From Sulfurospirillum sp. (GTDB lineage: Bacteria > Campylobacterota > Campylobacteria > Campylobacterales > QNZT01): DNA of 8,661 nucleotides. The position numbers were made by a program, and so were the translations under genes. Below are positions 1 through 5,676 of the stretch, piece after piece (positions within the stretch are counted from its first letter, which is position 1; each line of letters starts with the position of its first letter). The stretch is from positions 1 to 8,661 of the forward strand of contig QNZT01000058.1 in NCBI GenBank assembly GCA_003978455.1. Direction: 5' to 3'. The notes beneath the pieces were generated by a model. It saw only the letters and a program-made list of their open reading frames with translations, was not told the DNA's origin and ran no database searches.

Positions 1-346
1 TCATGAAAGCGGTCCATTTGGGATACTTGGCGACGAACATTCCGCAGATGGGGCATTTTGCATCGTTGGGAACGTGGATGGATTGTGCGGTTGTCTGTTT
101 GGTTTTGGAAGTGGCGAAGAGGGCTACCGCTCTGAGTTGTCCGGGGTTGAGAGGGGTACATATCTTTTCAGAGACGATACGCTTTTGCGCTTCGTCCGGT
201 GTCAGGTTCTGAATGGTTTGCAATCGTTTCTTGTCGCACATTATTTTGGAGATTTTAGCCCCTTTTTGGATGAGCATCGATCTTTTGTCGGCAAACAGAG
301 GTGTTGCCAGAAAAGATAAAAATATAAGATAAACTACAGACTTCAT
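1..346 (-). CDS. NosL-family copper-binding protein, secreted (partial, 3' end off the left edge)
   Basis: The reverse strand reads open from an ATG at 344-346 to the window edge (115 complete codons, no stop). The N-terminus is a short signal peptide with a hydrophobic core and a likely cleavage after LFA (residue 19), so the product should be periplasmic. Residues 92-115 carry the NosL signature VPNDAKCPICGMFVAKYPKW, with C98, C101 and M103 as the likely Cu(I) ligands. NosL proteins are copper carriers or chaperones linked to nitrous oxide reductase maturation, and are usually lipoproteins; here I see no lipobox. Residues 20-90 are an N-terminal extension with two further cysteines (C37, C63) that I cannot assign firmly. 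A GGGAG ribosome site (354-358, read on the minus strand) lies 7 bases before the ATG. Family is confident; the specific N2O-reductase role is inference because no nos genes are visible. Confidence 0.82.
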   Translation of the reverse strand, partial: MKSVVYLIFLSFLATPLFADKRSMLIQKGAKISKIMCDKKRLQTIQNLTPDEAQKRIVSEKICTPLNPGQLRAVALFATSKTKQTTAQSIHVPNDAKCPICGMFVAKYPKWTAFM

Positions 347-364
347 GAAAATGCTCCCGTTATA

Positions 365-423
365 AAAGATACCTTGTATAAAGGAGGTATGCGTAGGTAG
401 GTGTATGACGTTAAGGTATCTTT
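365..423. repeat. 11-bp perfect inverted repeat upstream of the nosL-like gene
   Basis: AAAGATACCTT (365-375) and AAGGTATCTTT (413-423) are perfect reverse complements separated by 37 bases. A further AGGTAT at 385-390 makes a tighter pair with ATACCT at 369-374 (10-base spacer). The whole array lies between the likely promoter and the start codon of the nosL-like gene. It could be a multi-site operator or form an RNA hairpin in the leader; which one is not decidable from sequence. Confidence 0.5.
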
Positions 424-429
424 GATGCA

Positions 430-435
430 ATTATA
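430..435 (-). promoter_or_regulatory. Candidate -10 box for the nosL-like gene
   Basis: The minus strand reads TATAAT here, 83 bases before the ATG at 346 and just after the stop of the upstream gene on the same strand. No -35 hexamer is apparent, which is common for sigma-70 promoters in this phylum. Transcription from here would start at about 423, so the inverted repeat at 365-423 would lie in the leader RNA. Confidence 0.4.
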
Positions 436-446
436 AAATCCTTGTG

Positions 447-1247
447 TTAATTTTGTGTTAAATCTGTTCCTCTTTTTTGAAAGACGTATTGTTTCTCTTT
501 CACGCCGGTAAAGGGAGGGATATGTGTCTGTTCAAAATAGTCGTATCCTGTTTTGAGATTGCGCCAGAATGGATACCAGCGGCTCTCTTTGTACTCGAGT
601 AGATTTTTCTCCGTCATGCGAAAAGGGTAGATCGCTACGTAGATCCAGCTGTGATGTTTTTGAAGGGTTTTTTCAACCATCTTGTATATCTCTTCGATTT
701 GCGTGTTTCCCATCGCAAAGCACCCTGAGGAAGAGCACTTGCCGTGGATCATGATAAGATCGCCGGTACGATGATGTTTGCGGTCGTAGCGGTTGGGGTA
801 CTGGATGTTGAGTGCGAGATAGTATTTGCTGTGAGGGTTGAGGCTCTTTTTTGTCAGGACATAAACACCTTCGGGTGCCTGCTTGTCACCGGAACGGAGT
901 TTGGGTCCCAGTTGACCGGAGTAGCAGCAGATGGGGTAACTTTTCAAGAGTGTGTAACGCTCCCCGGTTTTACCCCAGAGTTCAAAAGTTTTCTCTTTTT
1001 TGAAGATGCGGATATAAAGCGGGATGCCGGGTTTAACCTTTTTAGACGCGAGAATCTCTTCCAGCGGTTTTGTGTTCGGCAGGAAACAGATATGGGCAAG
1101 ATTGGCAGATATGTTGGTATCCGTCCGGTTTTGTTCCGATCTGTTGTCGCCCTTCCCAAATGGATTTAAAAAAAGGGTTTCAAAACTGCATCCTGTGAGC
1201 AACAGTGTTAAATAGACGAGGTATAAAACAGGTTTAATTTTTTGCAT
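447..1247 (-). CDS. YafK/DpaA-like YkuD-fold murein lipoprotein
   Basis: This 266-residue protein begins with a lipoprotein signal peptide: a hydrophobic segment at residues 7-19 ending in the lipobox LLTGC, with lipidated C20. Residues 21-55 look like a flexible, polar linker. Residues 75-210 form the YkuD-type catalytic domain. Landmarks are FELWGKTGERYTLLKSYPIC (88-107), a GPKLRSGDKQAPEGVY stretch (114-129), and the catalytic IHGKCSSSGCFAMGN (167-181) with His168 and nucleophile Cys176. The sequence around these landmarks follows E. coli YafK (DpaA), which cuts the link between peptidoglycan and Braun lipoprotein, better than classical L,D-transpeptidases. The substrate here is unknown: L,D-transpeptidase, carboxypeptidase or amidase activity are all possible. 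The start is set by the signal peptide; no clear ribosome site precedes it. The gene is divergent from the DUF937 gene and lies upstream of the nosL-like gene on the same strand, with a 100-base gap. Confidence 0.83.
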   Translation of the reverse strand: MQKIKPVLYLVYLTLLLTGCSFETLFLNPFGKGDNRSEQNRTDTNISANLAHICFLPNTKPLEEILASKKVKPGIPLYIRIFKKEKTFELWGKTGERYTLLKSYPICCYSGQLGPKLRSGDKQAPEGVYVLTKKSLNPHSKYYLALNIQYPNRYDRKHHRTGDLIMIHGKCSSSGCFAMGNTQIEEIYKMVEKTLQKHHSWIYVAIYPFRMTEKNLLEYKESRWYPFWRNLKTGYDYFEQTHIPPFTGVKEKQYVFQKRGTDLTQN

Positions 1248-1260
1248 AAGCTGATTTTAA

Positions 1261-1281
1261 CATGAATATATTTGTTTCATG
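1261..1281. promoter_or_regulatory. Dyad in the divergent promoter region (candidate operator)
   Basis: CATGAA (1261-1266) and TTCATG (1276-1281) form a perfect 6-bp inverted repeat with a 9-base spacer. It sits in the 88-base gap between two divergent genes, beside the TATAAT box of the rightward gene, so a protein bound here could affect both. The arms are short and chance is possible. Confidence 0.25.
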
Positions 1282-1294
1282 GTAATTTTTTTTG

Positions 1295-1300
1295 TATAAT
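1295..1300 (+). promoter_or_regulatory. -10 box for the DUF937 gene
   Basis: A perfect TATAAT follows a T-rich run (1286-1293), as is typical of sigma-70 promoters in Campylobacterota, which often lack a -35 box. It lies 35 bases before the ATG at 1336, which has its own AAAGGA ribosome site at 1324-1329. Confidence 0.6.
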
Positions 1301-1335
1301 TAAAGAGAAAAATAATTTTACACAAAGGAAATGAA

Positions 1336-1884
1336 ATGGGTCTTATGGATATTTTAATGCAAGCCGGCGGCGGTACACTGCTCGATCAAGTGGCAAAACA
1401 GGCAGGTGTCAATCCTGATCAGGCAGAGGATCTGATCAAAAATGTCGGCAGTGCGATGTTCGGACAGCTTAAAGGACGTGTGGAGAGTGACAAAGTTGAC
1501 TCTTCTTCACTCGATGATCTGTTGCGTGACAGCAAATATGTAAATATGCTGGAACGACCTGAGAGACATCTTGAGAGTCCACGTATGCAAGAAGAGGGAA
1601 ATGATATCTTAAGCTATATCACCGGTTCGAAAAAGGGGAGTCGTGAAGTTGCGAAGCAGGTCTCAGAGAAGACGGGATTTAGTGCATCTTTGATCAAATC
1701 TCTTTTACCGATGCTCGCGCCGTTGATCATCGGATCTTTATCTAAAGGTGTGCAGAGCGGTCATGTCAATCTGAATCCTGGCGGTAGTAAAGAGTTGGGT
1801 GGTCTTGCCGGAATGCTTGATTTTGATCATGACGGTAGCATCATCGATGATGTTGCCGGTATGGCGATGAAGTATATCTTTTAA
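1336..1884 (+). CDS. DUF937 family (YidB-like) protein
   Basis: This is a 182-residue protein without signal peptide or clear membrane span. It has two related helical segments: residues 4-50 (ILMQAGGGTLLDQVAKQAGV, then an amphipathic helix) and residues 90-135 (ILSYITGSKKGSREVAKQVS, then LIKSLLPMLAPLIIGSLSKG). This matches the DUF937 pattern of a small helical repeat followed by LLPxLxPLI. Near the C-terminus, LDFDHDGSIIDDVAG (161-175) is the acidic D-x-D-x-DG-x-x-x-DD loop common at the end of DUF937 proteins and resembles a calcium-binding loop, although binding is not shown. E. coli YidB belongs to this family; its molecular function is not established. The ATG is supported by AAAGGA six bases upstream. 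An out-of-frame ATG five bases earlier is not used. It is convergent with the DUF533 gene, with a hairpin terminator after it. Confidence 0.8.
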   Translation: MGLMDILMQAGGGTLLDQVAKQAGVNPDQAEDLIKNVGSAMFGQLKGRVESDKVDSSSLDDLLRDSKYVNMLERPERHLESPRMQEEGNDILSYITGSKKGSREVAKQVSEKTGFSASLIKSLLPMLAPLIIGSLSKGVQSGHVNLNPGGSKELGGLAGMLDFDHDGSIIDDVAGMAMKYIF

Positions 1885-1895
1885 GAGATTGCCCG

Positions 1896-1940
1896 GATTT
1901 CCTGCCGGATCAGAGGCAGGAAATCTGTCGGTTTGTTTTT
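1896..1940 (+). terminator. Rho-independent terminator after the DUF937 gene
   Basis: An 11-bp perfect stem, GATTTCCTGCC (1896-1906) with GGCAGGAAATC (1915-1925), encloses an 8-base loop. It is followed by a T-rich stretch ending in five Ts (1931-1940). It starts 11 bases after the DUF937 stop. On the other strand the stem is not followed by Ts, so it serves mainly the rightward gene; its T-tract reaches the stop codon of the convergent gene. Confidence 0.65.
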
Positions 1941-2670
1941 AACTGTTGTAGAGTTTGGGCGCGTTGAGTTTTTCATGAATCGCGTTTGCCGTTTCATGTG
2001 AGATGTTAAGTCCCTGTGCCAGTTTGTCGAGGTATTTTGCCTCTTCCGGATGATCAAGGTTGATTGCCAGCAGACTCATCATATATACTTCCTGTGCCAT
2101 ATCGGCAGGAACACTTTTAATCAGTCCTTCGAGATCCATAGGTGCATCCAGTTCACTTTTGATAAATGCCAGCTCTTCTTGTGTGACATCCCCCACAAAT
2201 TTGGTAATCTGCTCACGTTCATGATCATCAAGTGTTCCGTCTGATTTTGCAGCTGAGATCATCGCTTTGAGGATGATTTTTGCTTTCTCTTCTTCACTTG
2301 GCTGGGGTGGTGTGTCGTCTGCTCCAAAAGCTTTGCTCAGGAGTGAGCCGAGGGTATCTTTTGTAGCACTCTCTTTTCCGGAAGCTTCACTCTGTTTGTC
2401 GCCTCCGGTGAGTGAGTTCAACAGACCTCCCAGACCACCTGATGCTGCACCTCCGCCAAGAAGCCCTCCCAGCATATCTGTTATGTTACCGCCACTATTG
2501 GAACCGGTTGCAGATTTATTGCCCATCAAACCGCCGATCAAGTCACCGATACCGCCTGTACTGCCTGTGCCGCTTTTTTCGGAAGATGATGATTTGCCCA
2601 TCAGACCGCCGATACCTTTTGCAACCATAATACCCATTGCTATTTTTCCTAAAGTACTGACCATACTCAT
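1939..2670 (-). CDS. DUF533 / TerB-like domain protein (YebE-like)
   Basis: This 243-residue protein has two parts. Residues 1-24 are hydrophobic and may be a membrane anchor or amphipathic helix. Residues 18-117 are rich in Gly and Ser and contain repeated GGLMG/GGLLG units (around 21, 46, 68, 79), as in YebE-like proteins. Residues 125-238 form a helical TerB-like domain that includes ILKAMISAAKSDGTLDDHER (133-152); the acidic SDGTLDDHE pattern is typical of the DUF533/TerB fold and may bind metal. The tail is DHPEEAKYLDKLAQGLNI (206-223), also typical. E. coli YebE is a membrane-associated DUF533 protein of unknown function. The ATG has a good AAGGA site (2678-2682, minus strand) seven bases upstream. 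The gene is convergent with the DUF937 gene and divergent from the AAA+ gene. Confidence 0.8.
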   Translation of the reverse strand: MSMVSTLGKIAMGIMVAKGIGGLMGKSSSSEKSGTGSTGGIGDLIGGLMGNKSATGSNSGGNITDMLGGLLGGGAASGGLGGLLNSLTGGDKQSEASGKESATKDTLGSLLSKAFGADDTPPQPSEEEKAKIILKAMISAAKSDGTLDDHEREQITKFVGDVTQEELAFIKSELDAPMDLEGLIKSVPADMAQEVYMMSLLAINLDHPEEAKYLDKLAQGLNISHETANAIHEKLNAPKLYNS

Positions 2671-2772
2671 CTGAAGATCCTTTTATATTGAGATACTCAT
2701 ACAAGAGCTTACCCTAAGTGTACCATTTTTATATTTAACACATCGGCTTCAATCTCTTTGGAGGCAGGTGTA

Positions 2773-2781
2773 TGGTATAAT
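2773..2781 (+). promoter_or_regulatory. Extended -10 promoter for the AAA+ ATPase gene
   Basis: TGGTATAAT matches the extended -10 pattern TG-N-TATAAT exactly. Transcription would begin near 2788, about 24 bases before the TTG start at 2812. This argues against the longer reading frame that would begin at 2758, since that start would lie upstream of the transcript. Confidence 0.6.
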
Positions 2782-2801
2782 CTTCTATTACTTCATGAAA
2801 C

Positions 2802-2805
2802 AGGA
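2802..2805 (+). promoter_or_regulatory. Ribosome binding site deciding the TTG start at 2812
   Basis: AGGA ends six bases before the TTG at 2812-2814. The alternative upstream TTG at 2758 has no comparable site, and no in-frame ATG occurs until far into the protein (Met103 in this numbering). Confidence 0.55.
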
Positions 2806-2811
2806 TACTAT

Positions 2812-4551
2812 TTGAAATTTTTAATAGATTTTTTAGAAAATGAAAATATAGAGAAGGCGAAAATATTTGAACAGTTAAAATGCAATGCTGAAGAGGCAGA
2901 GATTTTGCGGCATATTACGTTGAAGCATATCAAAGGCAATGAAGAAAATTCTGTCTTTTTAATTCTCGATGAACTATTTACCGTTGAAGGGTACGGCTAC
3001 ATAGAGAAATTACCTTTGATCAAAAATCTACTTGATCTTGGATGGATTGTACAGAGTTCATTTGCACAGGTAAAAACAGGTGAAGTCTCCAATCTGGAAC
3101 TGATTAACGCTACTGTCATGCTGAGCAAAAGTTTTGAGAAGTTGCTGGAAGAGGGTACGCTGGAAGTAGAGTTGCCGCAGTCCACACCTTATACCGACCA
3201 TCTGGAGTATCTGCGAGATCAGTTTCACAGAATCGAGATCTATCAGAAGATCAGCACGATCCGGCACAACTACAAGAAAAAGTCACTGAGTATCGATCGT
3301 CTGGAGAAAAGCCTTTCCAAACTCGAAAATAGAATCAAAGACCGTATCCGTGTGACAAAGATGGAGCTGGCGGCGGAGACGCTTTTCAAAGAGTTTTCAC
3401 TGAGCGAGAAAGAGCAGATTATCTTTCTGGCGCTTTTGAAAGAGGAGTATTCGGGAGAGCTGGATAGTTTACGGGAGATGAACAACCTGATCAATCTGAT
3501 CAGTGAAAATGATTATGACAAGATCAAAAACCGCTCACTGCTTGAGGAGAACTCGACTCTGATCGATGAAGATATCATCGACTATGATGAGATGCTGACT
3601 GCATTTGGCGGTGTGACACGTAGTTTTTATATCAGCGAAGAGTATCTGCATAAGATTATCCATCCGCACAAAGCCAAAAAGAAGAAGAAAAAACGTATTC
3701 AACTGGATATGCTTGTTAAAGAGCAGGATATATTTGAACTGGTGACACCCAAAACCGATATCGATGATGTGATTTTGCATCCCAAAACCAGAGAGATTTT
3801 GGACAATATCCTCAAGACGATGGATAAAAAGGTACTTAAACGTCTCAAAGCGTGGGGAATCCGTGATAAAAAAAATGCACTCGAAGCGAGACTGATCTTT
3901 TATGGACCTCCGGGAACCGGTAAAACGATGACTGCCTACTCTCTGGCAAAATCACTCAAACGCAAAGTACTCAGTTTCGACTGCTCCAAAATACTCTCTA
4001 TGTATGTAGGAGAGAGTGAAAAAAATGTACGCCGTATTTTCGATACTTACAGAGAGTTATCCGAAAAGACTAAAACATCGCCTGTCCTGCTGCTAAACGA
4101 AGCCGATCAGTTTCTCAGCTCACGCACCACCGGACCGGGTGGTGGAGCGGATAAAATGCACAACCAGATGCAAAATATATTTCTCGAACAGATTGAGAAG
4201 TTTGAAGGTGTACTGATTGCTACGACCAATCTGCTTGAGAGTATCGATCCTGCGTTTTCGAGAAGATTTAATTATAAGATAGAGTTTTCCAAACCCGGTT
4301 TTGCACAGCGGAAGTTGCTGTGGGAAAAAATGTTACCAAATAACGCACCCTATGCAGAGGATTTTAAGATTGAGCGGCTTGCGAACTACGAACTCAGCGG
4401 TGGACAGATCGAAGTTATCATCAAAAACTGTGCGTTGGCTGTAGCTGTCAAAGAGCAGCCTGTTTTTACCATGAAAGATTTTGAAGAGACCATAAAAAGG
4501 GAGCTTTCAGGTGCTTTCGGAGAAGCAAAAACGATGGGATTTGTTTCTTAA
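2812..4551 (+). CDS. AAA+ family ATPase with long helical N-terminal region
   Basis: With the TTG start the protein has 579 residues (numbering from that start; a TTG at 2758 would add 18). Residues 1-310 are mostly helical and charged, include a probable coiled coil around 150-190, and match no family I can name. A lysine run (289-294) separates this from the ATPase part. Residues 340-579 are an AAA+ module: Walker A GPPGTGKT at 365-372, the motif YVGESEKNVRRIFD (398-411), Walker B VLLLNEAD at 425-432, sensor 1 in ATTN (470-473), candidate arginine fingers R484/R485 in FSRRF, and a LSGGQI sensor-2-like segment at 529-534. The Walker B Asp is Asn (N429), while the catalytic Glu (E430) is kept. 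No protease, helicase or DNA-binding domain is visible. The module resembles FtsH/ClpX-like remodelling AAA+ domains, but the client is unknown. It has its own promoter and terminator-like hairpin, so it is probably monocistronic. Confidence 0.8.
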   Translation: MKFLIDFLENENIEKAKIFEQLKCNAEEAEILRHITLKHIKGNEENSVFLILDELFTVEGYGYIEKLPLIKNLLDLGWIVQSSFAQVKTGEVSNLELINATVMLSKSFEKLLEEGTLEVELPQSTPYTDHLEYLRDQFHRIEIYQKISTIRHNYKKKSLSIDRLEKSLSKLENRIKDRIRVTKMELAAETLFKEFSLSEKEQIIFLALLKEEYSGELDSLREMNNLINLISENDYDKIKNRSLLEENSTLIDEDIIDYDEMLTAFGGVTRSFYISEEYLHKIIHPHKAKKKKKKRIQLDMLVKEQDIFELVTPKTDIDDVILHPKTREILDNILKTMDKKVLKRLKAWGIRDKKNALEARLIFYGPPGTGKTMTAYSLAKSLKRKVLSFDCSKILSMYVGESEKNVRRIFDTYRELSEKTKTSPVLLLNEADQFLSSRTTGPGGGADKMHNQMQNIFLEQIEKFEGVLIATTNLLESIDPAFSRRFNYKIEFSKPGFAQRKLLWEKMLPNNAPYAEDFKIERLANYELSGGQIEVIIKNCALAVAVKEQPVFTMKDFEETIKRELSGAFGEAKTMGFVS

Positions 4552-4563
4552 CTACACACTTCA

Positions 4564-4597
4564 GTATACTCACTCGTTTTACAACAAGTGAGTATAC
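4564..4597 (+). terminator. Hairpin downstream of the AAA+ ATPase gene (probable terminator)
   Basis: GTATACTCACT (4564-4574) pairs perfectly with AGTGAGTATAC (4587-4597). One mismatch inside is followed by three more pairs around a 4-base loop. It begins 12 bases after the stop codon. The T-tract after it is weak (GCTATTTATATCT), so termination may be inefficient or the element may act otherwise, for instance as an mRNA 3' stabiliser. Confidence 0.5.
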
Positions 4598-4640
4598 GCT
4601 ATTTATATCTACAACGTTAAAAATAATTTTAAATTTTATC

Positions 4641-4673
4641 TTTACTGTTGCAATTGGTTACAACTGGTTACAG
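4641..4673 (+). promoter_or_regulatory. TTAC-type direct repeats upstream of nuoA
   Basis: TGGTTACA occurs at 4655-4662 and again at 4665-4672, exactly 10 bases apart (one helical turn). A TTTAC lies just before at 4641-4645. The stretch TTGCAA-N4-TTACAA (4648-4663) overlaps it and is a near-palindrome related to the perfect one at 4729-4743. Spaced direct repeats on one helix face are typical of response-regulator sites. The binding protein is unknown. Confidence 0.35.
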
Positions 4674-4728
4674 AAAAGATTACTTTTTTTCTTTCAGATA
4701 GAGGCAGTGAGCCTTTTTAAAGATAATA

Positions 4729-4743
4729 TTGTAAAATTTACAA
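4729..4743. promoter_or_regulatory. Perfect 15-bp palindrome at about -41 of the nuo promoter
   Basis: TTGTAAA and TTTACAA arms flank a single central A at 4736. The centre is about 41 bases upstream of the start site expected from the TATAAT at 4765-4770. That is the position used by activators that contact RNA polymerase at the -35 region, and no -35 hexamer is visible. The half-site TTGTAA recalls Crp/Fnr-type sites, but the spacing differs from the classical TTGAT-N4-ATCAA. Confidence 0.45.
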
Positions 4744-4764
4744 TCGAGAAGTATTATTGGAAAA

Positions 4765-4770
4765 TATAAT
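4765..4770 (+). promoter_or_regulatory. -10 box of the nuo operon promoter
   Basis: A perfect TATAAT lies 25 bases before the nuoA ATG, giving a leader of about 19 bases that contains the AAGGA ribosome site (4785-4789). There is no recognisable -35 box. Confidence 0.6.
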
Positions 4771-4795
4771 ATTTACTAACCTCTAAGGATCGAAC

Positions 4796-5185
4796 ATGAG
4801 CCATATGGAAACGATGCATCCCTATTTTGGTGCATTTATCTTCTTCGTTTTGACTTTTGGTGCGTTTATCGCCACTACTGTTCTTGCACGTCTGGTCAGC
4901 CGGAAACTGGCACGCCTGGACAATGAGAAGCTTAAACTGACCATCTACGAGTGTGGACCGGAAGTCAGTAAGCAACCCAACAAAATTTCTGCACAGTTCT
5001 ATCTATTTGCACTTCTGTTTATTTTATTTGATGTGGAAATCGTTTTTATGTTTCCCTGGGCGATAGACTTTAAGATACTCGGTATGTTCGGATTTGCTGA
5101 GATGGTTATATTTATCGTACTGTTAGCTATCGGTTTTATTTATGCATGGAAAAAAGGAGCGCTTGAATGGCACAACATAAAGTAA
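4796..5185 (+). CDS. nuoA: NADH-quinone oxidoreductase subunit A
   Basis: This 129-residue membrane subunit of complex I has three predicted spans at about residues 9-34, 67-89 and 98-118. The conserved loop after the first span contains YECGP (E52, C53), and the second span contains the FDVEIVFMFPWA motif (78-89, with D79 and E81). Both are hallmarks of NuoA/ND3. The loop at the quinone-tunnel entrance helps couple quinone reduction to proton pumping. The length is normal for the family. The start is supported by AAGGA six bases upstream; Met4 and Met7 are possible but less well placed. It is the first gene of the operon, and its last 19 bases overlap nuoB. Confidence 0.95.
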   Translation: MSHMETMHPYFGAFIFFVLTFGAFIATTVLARLVSRKLARLDNEKLKLTIYECGPEVSKQPNKISAQFYLFALLFILFDVEIVFMFPWAIDFKILGMFGFAEMVIFIVLLAIGFIYAWKKGALEWHNIK

Positions 5186-5676
5186 ATTATCTTCAGGAAG
5201 GCGGTTTACCCGTCGCATTGACGACAGTCGATAAACTGGTACAGTGGGGTAGAAGTAACTCCCTGTGGGCACTCACCTACGGGTTGGCGTGTTGTGCGAT
5301 CGAGATGATGGCATCGGGTGCGAGTCGTTATGACTTCGACCGTTTCGGTACGATCTTCCGCGCTTCACCAAGACAGGCGGATGTGATGGTGGTCGCGGGA
5401 ACGCTGACCAAAAAGCATGCTGAGTTCATCCGCAGACTCTACGATCAGATGGCAGAACCAAAATGGGTTATCAGCATGGGAAGTTGCGCCAATACCGGCG
5501 GTATGTTCAACACTTACGCTACAGTACAGGGGTGTGACAGGGTGATTCCTGTGGATATCTACCTTCCCGGATGTGCCCCCAGACCTGAGACACTGCAATA
5601 TGCTGTCATGATGCTTCAGAAGAAGATCAGACGTGAGAGTGCATTTCAGAAACTTAAACCAAAAAGGTTGGTCTAA
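5167..5676 (+). CDS. nuoB: NADH-quinone oxidoreductase subunit B (N2 cluster)
   Basis: This 169-residue peripheral subunit carries [4Fe-4S] cluster N2, the last cluster before quinone. The four ligands are present: the tandem C42-C43 in YGLACCAIEMM, C107 in GSCA and C136 in PGCAPRPE. Other conserved stretches are RYDFDRFGTIFRASPRQADV (54-73) and AGTLTKK (77-83). The length and the sequence are fully canonical. The ATG lies inside the end of nuoA, with AAGGAG (5154-5159) seven bases upstream, so translation is likely coupled. Its stop TAA shares one base with the ATG of nuoC. Confidence 0.97.
   Translation: MAQHKVNYLQEGGLPVALTTVDKLVQWGRSNSLWALTYGLACCAIEMMASGASRYDFDRFGTIFRASPRQADVMVVAGTLTKKHAEFIRRLYDQMAEPKWVISMGSCANTGGMFNTYATVQGCDRVIPVDIYLPGCAPRPETLQYAVMMLQKKIRRESAFQKLKPKRLV

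Noticed and set aside
3..319. Rightward open frames of 69 and 81 codons at the left edge
   Set aside because: They are antisense to the NosL-like gene, which has a signal peptide and a family signature on the minus strand. The rightward translations show no recognisable features and no ribosome sites.
383..391. Strong ribosome-site-like GGAGG before ATG 389 on the plus strand
   Set aside because: The frame stops after three codons (ATG CGT AGG TAG), so no gene follows.
442..461. Direct repeat TTGTGTTAA twice, 11 bases apart
   Set aside because: It overlaps the last codons and stop of the YafK-like gene. It could bear on the neighbouring promoter, but the low-complexity AT-rich context makes chance likely.
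744..1169. Rightward 141-codon open frame
   Set aside because: It is antisense to the YafK-like gene, whose lipobox and catalytic motif are clear.
2267..2674. Rightward 135-codon proline-rich open frame
   Set aside because: It is the mirror of the glycine-rich part of the DUF533 gene; Gly codons read as Pro on the other strand.
3676..3693. Run of six lysine codons as a possible frameshift site
   Set aside because: The codons alternate AAA and AAG, the frame continues correctly into the AAA+ domain, and no stem or alternative product is evident. It is more likely a basic linker.
4700..4718. Small hairpin AGAGGC/GCCTTT followed by Ts, upstream of nuoA
   Set aside because: The stem is only six pairs with one G-U, and the T-tract is short and partly inside the stem. 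It may be a weak terminator that insulates the nuo promoter, but the support is too thin.
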